From a bacterium (GTDB lineage Bacteria > Bacteroidota > Bacteroidia > Chitinophagales > Chitinophagaceae): a DNA stretch of 55,798 nucleotides. The stretch lies in the NCBI GenBank assembly GCA_027364635.1, contig DAHXOZ010000003.1:1-55798 (forward strand), read 5' to 3'. Numbering within the stretch: position 1 is the first letter of the stretch; each line of letters starts with the position of its first letter. The translations under genes were made by a program, and so were the position numbers. Shown here piece after piece: positions 1 to 9,832 of this stretch. The notes beneath the pieces were generated by a model. That model made no database searches, had not been told where the DNA came from, and worked only from the letters and a program-made list of their open reading frames with translations.

Positions 1-153
1 AAAGTGAAAGGGATAAAAAGACGCAGACTATAATAGTAAGAATAAATTTCATAGGGATGAATGATTGTTTTTTTTCAAATGTAAAATGTATTTACGAATC
101 CGTTTGATGGTTAAACTGTTAAATTGTTTAAACGGATTTAAAATAATTTTATT

Positions 154-846
154 CTACATTTTAAACTTATATCCTACACCTTTTACTGTTGCGATGCAAT
201 CGTCCCCTAATTTTTGCCTTATTTTTCTGATATGAACATCAATGGTGCGGTCGCCTACGATCACTTCTGTTCCCCAAACCTTATCCAAAATTTCATTCCG
301 TAAAAAAACTTTTGAAGGCTTGGATGCCAGGAGGGCAAGTAGTTCAAATTCTTTTCTTGCAAGAATGATCTCCTGATCTTTTAAGGTTACAATATATTTT
401 TCACGGTCGATAGCAAGATCTCCTATTTGTAAAACACTTCCTGTTTCTTTAATGATCCGCCTGAAAAGTGCATTTACACGGCTTATTAAAACTTTTGGGC
501 TTATTGGCTTGGTAATATAATCATCCCCACCCGTTTCAAGGCCTTTAATTTCGGTGCTTTCATCGTTAAGCGCAGTTAAAAAAATGATGATAGTATTTTC
601 AAATGACTTGTCGGCACGTAATATTTTGCAAACTTCAAACCCTGTTTTTCCGGGCATCATTACATCAAGAATAATGAGATCTGGTTTATGAATTTTGGCC
701 AGTTCTACCGCCTCATTACCATTGGTTGCCTGAATTACATGATAGCCTTCACTTTGCAGATTGAAGGTTAGAATTTCTAAAATATCCAACTCGTCATCAG
801 CAACTAAAATTGTGAATGGTCTTGCTTCCTGGTTCATAATTTGCAA
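154..846 (-). CDS. OmpR/PhoB-family response regulator (receiver + winged-helix DNA-binding domain)
   Basis: Receiver motif ILVADDELDILEIL, phosphoacceptor LIILDVMMPGKTG, C-terminal winged helix VGDRTIDVHIRKIRQKLGDD...GVGYKF. Confidence 0.95.
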   Translation of the reverse strand: MQIMNQEARPFTILVADDELDILEILTFNLQSEGYHVIQATNGNEAVELAKIHKPDLIILDVMMPGKTGFEVCKILRADKSFENTIIIFLTALNDESTEIKGLETGGDDYITKPISPKVLISRVNALFRRIIKETGSVLQIGDLAIDREKYIVTLKDQEIILARKEFELLALLASKPSKVFLRNEILDKVWGTEVIVGDRTIDVHIRKIRQKLGDDCIATVKGVGYKFKM

Positions 847-1053
847 ACCTATATTAAATTATCATTTCCTATCGCCTGTTTACAATTTATTAATATTAAA
901 ATACTGTTGGAGGAAGATTTTGAAAGTTCCTAACAAAAGGTTAATAACTGGCTATTACCGGCCATTTTTACCGAACAAAATATTTGATAACCTAAAGCAT
1001 TGGTTAAATTTGTTTATTGGAACTACTTTTGCTTTCAGTAACCTAAAGATAAC

Positions 1054-3267
1054 ATGAGGTTTTTATTTATTTTTTTTCTGTTTATTTATTTTCTTCCTGT
1101 TTCCGCTGCCGCAAGTGATACCACCAATATTCCCATAAGCCGAAGGATTTTTCATGATAGGATAAAAGAAGAACAAAGGCTTGCGGATAAAGCAGATGGC
1201 CGCCTTGATGGAATTATAAAAGTAAGCAACAATCCCGATGTGAATTTACAGGTAACAGATGCGCTCATCCGAAAAATAAATGTACTGCGCAATGATATTG
1301 AAATAAACAATGCTTTGCCTACAAATAACGACAAGGTAAGATACCTGCGCTATGTAGAAGATCTTTTAAAAGATTTTATCCTTAGCTGGAAAACTCATAA
1401 GCTCAATCCTTCGCTGGCACCATTGCTGGTAGAAAATTTTGATGATATCTATAAAGCCAATATTAAAGACGAAAATATGACGCCTTTAATAAAAAAAGTG
1501 CCTTACGAAGTTGGAATTATCAATGCTTCTATTTTTATTGAAAATCCGGGTTATAATGAAAGTAAAATTGCTCTGTTCAGAGAATTTTGCCGGTTAAATC
1601 CTGATAAGATACTTCAAAATCTTGCTCCTTATGTAAATGAACCTTTTGCGGATACATTGGTAATTGAGGCTTTTAATAACAGCCCGAGCCAGTTATATAC
1701 TTACGCTCAGTCTGCCAACAGCCCGCAGGGACAATTAATCAGGAAAATTGATGATCCCCGGATACAAACTGTAGTAAAGCTAAGTACGCAAAATCGGGCC
1801 CTTTTTTATTTCCCTTTCCTGGATGATCTTATAAGTGGTAAAAAAACAATAGCCGAAATAGAGAAAGTAGCAGGCACGTCAAATGAAACCTACGACAGTG
1901 TGGGATATTACCGTATGTTGGTAAAAACAGAAATTGATTATTACGGCAGAATGGTTCATGGGGATACACCCGTGGCAATGCTGGGTGCTAATGGGTTGCT
2001 GGATATGCTCAAGACAAAAGGGTATCAGCATTTTATTTACCCGATCAATGTGTTACATGAAAATCCAAGTCCCGCCGTTCGCTTCAGAGCATTGCAACCA
2101 CTCGATGCACAGGAACTATATTACATGATGGTACTCGGCGAAAATGACATCTATACTTCAAGCTATGAATACAGTTTCGACAGGATGATCCAAAAAATGG
2201 GTCCTGACCCACATGGAGATTCCTTGCTTATTTCACTCAATTTCGACCATTTTAAAAAGTTTATTAAGATGGCTGCAGGCTATAATAAGCTTGATGAGTT
2301 TCTGAAGACGATGCCTGCAAATTCAGAAAAACTAATGCAGGCTTTTGTAGCAAAATTAGAAACGACCAAAACATTAGAAGATGCTGTTGATGTGGCTGAT
2401 TCTTATGGGAGTATCACCAACCCTGAGTTGCAGAAATCAATGTTGCAGAATGTTGAATGGAATGAACAAAGGTGTATCAAGGAAGATAATGAACGCGGCA
2501 AAAAAATATACAGTCTTTTAAAAACAATCTTTCTTTCTGCTGATCCCAAAAACGGAATTGATCTTTCCAAAGAAATAGGTATTCCACCCATTTATACAGT
2601 AGATTATAATTACCTGGCGGATGATTCTGGAAGAATAATTGAACAGGTATTTTTCTATGGTGACAAAGACGGCAAGGCATCTTATGCGAGTTTCCTTACC
2701 TCATTTCCGCGAAGTGAATGGAGCATTACTCAAAAAAGTGAATGGACGGAGATAAAATCCATAAAAGGGAAGCCGATTTTAATTTATGCCAATCTTCCCC
2801 TGGATAATGTAACCGATAAAGACGCCAAGGCGCAGGCCGACCTTATTGATTATCTTGATTCAAAAGGACTGAAGCCTACCATTGTGATCCATAGAGGCCA
2901 TAGTTATCATTTGCCTTATACGATTAAGCAATTGCCAGAAAGTGCAAAAATTATTATGTTGGGCTCATGCGGTGGCTATCAAAATCTGAAAACAATTTTA
3001 AAATATGCTCCTGAAGCGCATATTATTTCTACAAAAGAAACCGGGGCAATGAATGTGAACAAACCAATCATTGACGCGTTGGATAATACACTTCGGGCAG
3101 GTAAAAATATAGACTGGCGACAAATGTGGGCAGGTTTGCAAACTGAATTTAACCATGCGCCTGAACAAATAAGAGAAACTTTTGAAGATTATATTCCCCC
3201 TCAAAAAAACCTGGGTGCTTTGTTTATTAAAGCTTACAATAAGGAAGGTGGCTCCGATGATGAATAG
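1054..3267 (+). CDS. Exported uncharacterised protein, 737 aa, with a possible caspase-like (clan CD) C-terminal region
   Basis: Full-length ORF with hydrophobic N-terminal signal peptide; C-terminal VIHRGHSYHL ... IIMLGSCGGYQNL pattern. Confidence 0.75.
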   Translation: MRFLFIFFLFIYFLPVSAAASDTTNIPISRRIFHDRIKEEQRLADKADGRLDGIIKVSNNPDVNLQVTDALIRKINVLRNDIEINNALPTNNDKVRYLRYVEDLLKDFILSWKTHKLNPSLAPLLVENFDDIYKANIKDENMTPLIKKVPYEVGIINASIFIENPGYNESKIALFREFCRLNPDKILQNLAPYVNEPFADTLVIEAFNNSPSQLYTYAQSANSPQGQLIRKIDDPRIQTVVKLSTQNRALFYFPFLDDLISGKKTIAEIEKVAGTSNETYDSVGYYRMLVKTEIDYYGRMVHGDTPVAMLGANGLLDMLKTKGYQHFIYPINVLHENPSPAVRFRALQPLDAQELYYMMVLGENDIYTSSYEYSFDRMIQKMGPDPHGDSLLISLNFDHFKKFIKMAAGYNKLDEFLKTMPANSEKLMQAFVAKLETTKTLEDAVDVADSYGSITNPELQKSMLQNVEWNEQRCIKEDNERGKKIYSLLKTIFLSADPKNGIDLSKEIGIPPIYTVDYNYLADDSGRIIEQVFFYGDKDGKASYASFLTSFPRSEWSITQKSEWTEIKSIKGKPILIYANLPLDNVTDKDAKAQADLIDYLDSKGLKPTIVIHRGHSYHLPYTIKQLPESAKIIMLGSCGGYQNLKTILKYAPEAHIISTKETGAMNVNKPIIDALDNTLRAGKNIDWRQMWAGLQTEFNHAPEQIRETFEDYIPPQKNLGALFIKAYNKEGGSDDE

Positions 3268-3330
3268 CCAGGATTGATTAAAACAAAATTTGTGAGAATT
3301 TGTTTGTTTACTGCCTAATTTATTTAAATA

Positions 3331-3356
3331 AAAAAACCGGATAAATATCCGGCTTT
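3331..3356 (-). terminator. Intrinsic terminator of the atp operon, directly after atpH
   Basis: Minus-strand GCCGGATATTTATCCGGTTTTTTT, perfect hairpin with T tract. Confidence 0.8.
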
Positions 3357-3378
3357 GTATGTTGAATGCTTTTCCTTC

Positions 3379-3942
3379 TTACCTCAGCTTATGTAAATAA
3401 TCATTATTGGCAAATTGTTTTTTAACATCGTGCAGATTTCTCAAAATGCTATTGTCGATCAGCTTGCCTTCCATTTCTAAAATAAAACCACCAATAATAT
3501 TATCATCAACCACAGTTTCTAAATGAACTTTATCATAGGAAGTAGATGCTTTGATCTTGAAAACGAAAGAATCCGCTAATTCTTTACTGATAGGAGTTGC
3601 AGTGGTAAGCCTGGCGTTATGAAGTCCTATTATGCTATTATATTGTGCGATGAAAGAAGTAATAACGACAGGCAAATTGGCTTCACGGCTTTTGTTGCAA
3701 ATCAGTTTTAAAAAAGTTTCTGTAATGGTTGAAATATTGCCGTTGGTAATTGCGCTGATGATTTTATATTTTTTATCAGCATGGATGATCGGGCTTTCAA
3801 GCATCAAAACAAAATCGCGACTTTTATCAACAATTGATTTCAAAAAGACAATATCATTATGCACTTCATCCAGCTTATCGTATTGGGTTGCAATATCTAT
3901 AAGGCTTTTGGCATATCGTTGTGCTAAACGTGGATTGTTCAT
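3379..3942 (-). CDS. atpH: ATP synthase F1 subunit delta
   Basis: Position in atp operon; NPRLAQRYAKSLIDIA... and C-terminal GGFILEMEGKLIDNSILRNLHDVKKQF. Confidence 0.93.
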   Translation of the reverse strand: MNNPRLAQRYAKSLIDIATQYDKLDEVHNDIVFLKSIVDKSRDFVLMLESPIIHADKKYKIISAITNGNISTITETFLKLICNKSREANLPVVITSFIAQYNSIIGLHNARLTTATPISKELADSFVFKIKASTSYDKVHLETVVDDNIIGGFILEMEGKLIDNSILRNLHDVKKQFANNDYLHKLR

Positions 3943-3953
3943 ATCGCTTTAAA

Positions 3954-4448
3954 TTAATTCAACTCAACCTTCTGAGCCAGTTGTTGAATATATTTTTCCT
4001 GGTCTTCTTTGTTATTTAACTCTCTGCGTAAAACCTTTTCACTCACTTCAAGAACCAAATTTCCTACCTGGTTCTTTAAATCAGTAATGGCGGCCATTTT
4101 TTGCTGATTAATTACACTTTGCGCGTCGGCAACTATTTTGTTGGTTTCTTTCCTGGCTTGTTCTTTAGCGTCCTGTATCATTTTATCCCGAATTTCTTTT
4201 GCCTCTCTCATCATCTGAGATCTTTCTTCACGCGCTTTTGCCAACAAAGCTTCATTTTCACTTTTCATATTATCCATTTCTTTACGCATGTTTTCTGCAG
4301 AAAGAATAGAATCGGAGATGTTTTTTTCTCTTTCATCCAAAGATTTCAAAATAGGTTTCCATGCATATTTTGCCAGGATATAGAACACGATACCAAAAGC
4401 AATCAGTGTCCAAAGAATTAAACCTAACTTGGGAAGTAAAAGTTGCAT
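3954..4448 (-). CDS. atpF: ATP synthase F0 subunit b
   Basis: Single N-terminal TM helix followed by long charged coiled coil (KPILKSLDEREKNISDSILSAENMRKEM). Confidence 0.95.
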   Translation of the reverse strand: MQLLLPKLGLILWTLIAFGIVFYILAKYAWKPILKSLDEREKNISDSILSAENMRKEMDNMKSENEALLAKAREERSQMMREAKEIRDKMIQDAKEQARKETNKIVADAQSVINQQKMAAITDLKNQVGNLVLEVSEKVLRRELNNKEDQEKYIQQLAQKVELN

Positions 4449-4490
4449 ACTTTTTTATTTGTAATTAAATATAAGAATTTTAAAATTTAA

Positions 4491-4529
4491 AAAAATACTG
4501 CATCCTCCGCCCTGTGCTTTGGATGCAGT
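4491..4529 (-). terminator. Terminator-like hairpin in the atpE-atpF intergenic region (possible partial terminator or mRNA stabiliser)
   Basis: Minus strand ACTGCATCC-N15-GGATGCAGT (9 bp) followed by ATTTTTTT. Confidence 0.7.
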
Positions 4530-4541
4530 AAAGATTTGCGC

Positions 4542-5923
<1,382 letters not shown>

Positions 5924-5942
5924 ACTTCTTCTGAATTTTGCG

Positions 5943-5950
5943 CAAAGATA
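5943..5950 (-). promoter_or_regulatory. Putative -7 element of the atp operon promoter (TATCTTTG)
   Basis: Minus-strand TATCTTTG matches the Bacteroidota TAnnTTTG consensus; -33 box is weak (TTT). Confidence 0.45.
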
Positions 5951-6131
5951 AGGGTTTGCGGCATGATAAGAAAGATTGACACTATTATTTTTATTGGGGA
6001 AAATATATTTACAATTTCTTAAGATATAACGCAGGAATTAATTTTCCCCGGTTATTTCTGGTAGTTACTTATAAAAAATTAAACGTCTTCTTAACCCGGA
6101 ATAAATTTTATATTTAAATAAATTTCTGAAG

Positions 6132-6518
6132 ATGAAAAATCTGATTTCTACCAGGCTCGCTATTCTGATTTTTTCTGTAATAATTGCCTTTTTTGGGGCC
6201 AATACTATTTTGAATGCAAGGCACATGGTTATGGATGTTCCTTCTTTTTTACCAGCGTCTAAATGGATGGTCTATTTGTCAGGAACCGGATTTTTACTGG
6301 CTGCGATGGCATTTATTATTGACCGTTATGCAAAAATTGCGGGTTACCTGCTGGCGGTCTTATTATTAATTATTGTCTTTTCTGTAGACGTTCCGGGCAT
6401 TATTCATGCTACTTCAAGTCCTATAAAAATGTTATTTGTTACCAACATGCTTAAAGATGCAGCTTTGGCAATGGCGGCAATATTAATAGCTGATATTTCC
6501 AGAGAAAGAACAGTGTAA
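6132..6518 (+). CDS. Small four-TM membrane protein, DoxX-like
   Basis: Four hydrophobic segments, ILNARHMVMDVPSFLP. Confidence 0.6.
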   Translation: MKNLISTRLAILIFSVIIAFFGANTILNARHMVMDVPSFLPASKWMVYLSGTGFLLAAMAFIIDRYAKIAGYLLAVLLLIIVFSVDVPGIIHATSSPIKMLFVTNMLKDAALAMAAILIADISRERTV

Positions 6519-6528
6519 ATTTGCATAA

Positions 6529-6759
6529 GTGAAATCAGTAAAAGAAATATTGTCCTTCCCGTTTATAGTACTCATCAAAATTTATCAATTGATTATTTCT
6601 CCCTGGATGGGCCCTTCCTGTAGGTATACACCTACGTGTTCCCAATATGGAATAGAAGCATTTAAGAAATACGGGCCATTAAAAGGAGGTTGGCTCACCA
6701 TAAAAAGAATTTTAAGATGTAATCCCTGGGGTAGCCATGGTCACGATCCTGTTCCTTAG
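6529..6759 (+). CDS. yidD: Membrane protein insertion efficiency factor YidD
   Basis: [61 protein letters not shown] is a clear YidD signature; GTG start. Confidence 0.97.
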   Translation: MKSVKEILSFPFIVLIKIYQLIISPWMGPSCRYTPTCSQYGIEAFKKYGPLKGGWLTIKRILRCNPWGSHGHDPVP

Positions 6760-6820
6760 TAGAACAGAAATCAGGCTTTTTTATTGGTTTACTGTGTGGT
6801 ATTTGTGATTTTCCCGCAGC

Positions 6821-8170
6821 TTATTTGGATTTAAGCCTATACTTTTTATTTACCTTAGGATTATTGAAATATTCGTCCAGTTTCTTTTTATCGGTAGTAT
6901 CATCTACAATAGTTACATCTATTAGCTGAAGTTGGATCTGCTGTAATTCATCTTTCAGCTTGGCAATTTTTTGAACAATATTCGGATCTTTATCTCCTAC
7001 CAAAGCATTGTCAGTCAGTAAATATTGAAGCCTTTTAATATCGTTTCTTACCAGTGATGCAGCATTTAATTCATCATTCTTGTTCGGTGCCACTGCTTCC
7101 TTTACAGGAACCAAAGCAACCCCAACACTCGGTAAAATTTTACCTGTAGTTTGTAAATTTTTATCTTGCATTGAAGAAAAAACGGTACCACCCAGAGAGG
7201 TACTTGCAGAGGTAAGATCAAAAGTAGTTCGGGTGTTTTTTGTTTTTTTAATCTTTTCGTCAAGACTCCGGAAAGTACTTTTTAACTGAAGGATATATGT
7301 ATCAATATTACTGGTCAAATTATTGTATTCCAAAAGGCGACGTGGATAATTGATTGCCTGGTTTACTTTCACGGTTACTTCTGCGGTATCGCGATTATAA
7401 AATTTATCAACGCCAATAAATTTAAGAACAAGTGTTTTTTCTTTAACCTCGTCATTGTCTTTTATAAAATCATAAGGAGCTACCCAGGTAAACTGGTCGC
7501 CGCATTGTGTGATAGGGGTTGTAGAACGAATAGGATAATTGCAGTAATAAGTAATTGATTCAAGCGGGAAACTTCCTTGTTCGCATTGTAACTTAAAATT
7601 TAAAGTATCTCCTTCATCAATAGAGAGATCACTGCTTACAGTGGGTTTTATTTTGGATGGGATGATGTCTGTATTATAAAATAAGATCGAAAAGGTGGTA
7701 TCCATCTTATCATTCGGGTCATCCAGATTCTGTACACCAATTTTCACTTTGTATTGGGTATCATATTTTAATTTCCCTGAAAGGAAATAAGATTTTTCTG
7801 CCTTAAAATGCAGCAGACCATTGTCTTTATTGATCCGTAAGCCAACCGGTGAATTTTTTAAATACCAATAGTAATTATAAGGGTTTTTATTGATCTCAAA
7901 ACGATAATCCAAAGTTGAATCCACATGAAGAGTAAAGTAGGGACTAAAGTTTTTTATTCTTAAGAGTGTGTCTACCGGTTTTAAGTAAATAGTGTCTTCA
8001 GGAGGTAAATGAACGGTATCGTTATTCATCACTACTGTATCCTTTTTTTTCAGAAAAGAACTATCTGTTACCTGGCTTTTTACATGTACTGCAAAAAACA
8101 ACAAGGCCATAAAAAACAGTAAAACCTTGGAAACGGCGTTTTTAAGCATGTGTGCAAAAGTATAAAACAA
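6821..8170 (-). CDS. Exported hypothetical protein with Ig/cadherin-like domains
   Basis: Signal peptide and beta-rich repeats (STLDYRFEINKNPYNYYWYLKNSPVGLRINKDNGLLHF). Confidence 0.7.
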   Translation of the reverse strand: MFYTFAHMLKNAVSKVLLFFMALLFFAVHVKSQVTDSSFLKKKDTVVMNNDTVHLPPEDTIYLKPVDTLLRIKNFSPYFTLHVDSTLDYRFEINKNPYNYYWYLKNSPVGLRINKDNGLLHFKAEKSYFLSGKLKYDTQYKVKIGVQNLDDPNDKMDTTFSILFYNTDIIPSKIKPTVSSDLSIDEGDTLNFKLQCEQGSFPLESITYYCNYPIRSTTPITQCGDQFTWVAPYDFIKDNDEVKEKTLVLKFIGVDKFYNRDTAEVTVKVNQAINYPRRLLEYNNLTSNIDTYILQLKSTFRSLDEKIKKTKNTRTTFDLTSASTSLGGTVFSSMQDKNLQTTGKILPSVGVALVPVKEAVAPNKNDELNAASLVRNDIKRLQYLLTDNALVGDKDPNIVQKIAKLKDELQQIQLQLIDVTIVDDTTDKKKLDEYFNNPKVNKKYRLKSK

Positions 8171-8296
8171 TTTGCGCCAAATTCTTAACGAAATAAAAAA
8201 AAATTACTTAAAATTTTTAAAAGAGCAAATGAAAATCAGGGGCTTATATGGGGTATATAGGTATTTTAATTTTTTAAATGAAGGAAGGGAAAAACT

Positions 8297-8782
8297 TTAT
8301 TTAAATTTATCCATAGCCATTTCTGCCGAACCAGATAACTTTTTCATAATTACTGAAACGCTTTGGGCTATTTCACTTTTGTTTTCTACGATAAGTGCCG
8401 CTGTATTTTTACAATTTTCATTTTCTTCTTCATTTTTCTTTCCCGATTTTGAATGATCCATATGAATTACAAGGTCTTTTAAATCATTATCTGCATTTCC
8501 TGATACCTGCACTAAAATTAAAACTGTTATTGCCTCCAGATCTTTGTCGTTTCCATCTCGTAAAAGGGGGTTTTTATGCAATTCTTTAATAAGACTGTCC
8601 ACATTTACTTTTCGCCGCGTTAATTTATTGGCATTTTTTTCGATAATATTTTTAATGCCAGGTTTTATGGTTACCATCGCATTTTGATAGAAAGTATTTG
8701 CTTCAGAAGGCATTACTTTATTTACCTGGGCAATTGTGAGACGGGAAATGAATAAAAAAAACAGGGGTAAAATGTTTTTCAT
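8297..8782 (-). CDS. Exported hypothetical protein
   Basis: Intact 161-aa ORF with signal peptide. Confidence 0.65.
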   Translation of the reverse strand: MKNILPLFFLFISRLTIAQVNKVMPSEANTFYQNAMVTIKPGIKNIIEKNANKLTRRKVNVDSLIKELHKNPLLRDGNDKDLEAITVLILVQVSGNADNDLKDLVIHMDHSKSGKKNEEENENCKNTAALIVENKSEIAQSVSVIMKKLSGSAEMAMDKFK

Positions 8783-9003
8783 AAGTAAAATCTTTTGTAA
8801 AAAATTTACTCAAATGAGGATAGCTGAGATATAAAACGCTGAAAACAAAAAAATATTGAAAAGGTTTGAATGTATATTATTCCAGAATACTTTAAAAATA
8901 GCAGAATATATTTTTAATAAAGCCTTAATAGTTTTAAAGTGGTGGTACACAGTAGTTTTTTTTAAACTTGTATAAATTTATTACTCAACTCTAAATAATT
9001 AAA

Positions 9004-9813
9004 ATGAATCCTAACCCGAAATTAAAAGAACAATGCGCATTAGTAACCGGTGCCAATAGTGGTATTGGAGAAGCGGTTGCCATAGCTTTGGCAAATGAAG
9101 GCGCCAATGTGGTGGTAAATTATGTTACGCATCCCGAAAAAGCAGAGGACGTAGTAAAAAGAATTGAACAAAACGGCGGTAATGCAATTGCTATAAAAGC
9201 TGATGTGAGTAAAGAGGAAGAAGTTCAGTCGATGTTTCAACAAATGTATGATAAGTATGGAACCATTGATATCCTGGTAAACAATGCAGGAATTCAAAAA
9301 GATTCACCCTTGGAAAGTATGAGCCTTGAAGATTGGAAATTGGTAATTGATGTGAACCTGACAGGTCAGTTTTTATGTTCTCGCGAAGCGGTGAAGGAAT
9401 TTTTGAAACGAGGTGTTGTGCCTGAGCGAAGTAGTGCAGCCGGCAAAATAATTTGTATGAGCAGTGTGCACCAGGTAATTCCCTGGGCGGGGCACGTAAA
9501 TTATGCATCAAGCAAAGGTGGAATTGAAATGCTGATGAAGAGCATGGCGCAGGAGCTGGCTTCCAAAAAAATAAGAGTAAATGCCATAGGTCCAGGTGCA
9601 ATAGAAACTCCCATCAATATAAATGCCTGGGATACGCCTGAGGCTGCCGCAAAATTACTAACACTGATACCTTACAAACGGATTGGCTTACCGGAAGATA
9701 TAGGGAAGGTAGCTGCCTGGCTTGCCAGTGACGAATCGGATTATGTTGTAGGAACAACAGTTTTTGTTGACGGCGGGATGTTATTATATCCCGGATTTAC
9801 TACAAACGGATAA
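9004..9813 (+). CDS. SDR-family oxidoreductase, glucose 1-dehydrogenase-like
   Basis: TGANSGIGEAVA Rossmann motif, NNAG, YASSKGG catalytic motif. Confidence 0.93.
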   Translation: MNPNPKLKEQCALVTGANSGIGEAVAIALANEGANVVVNYVTHPEKAEDVVKRIEQNGGNAIAIKADVSKEEEVQSMFQQMYDKYGTIDILVNNAGIQKDSPLESMSLEDWKLVIDVNLTGQFLCSREAVKEFLKRGVVPERSSAAGKIICMSSVHQVIPWAGHVNYASSKGGIEMLMKSMAQELASKKIRVNAIGPGAIETPININAWDTPEAAAKLLTLIPYKRIGLPEDIGKVAAWLASDESDYVVGTTVFVDGGMLLYPGFTTNG

Positions 9814-9832
9814 GATTAAAAAGAATAAAATA

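Noticed and set aside
761-1057. 98-aa plus-strand ORF between the response regulator and the 737-aa protein
   Set aside because: Mostly intergenic and antisense to the regulator start; no recognisable motif or signal.
9191-9601. 136-aa antisense ORF in the SDR gene
   Set aside because: Shadow ORF of a well-supported SDR coding sequence.
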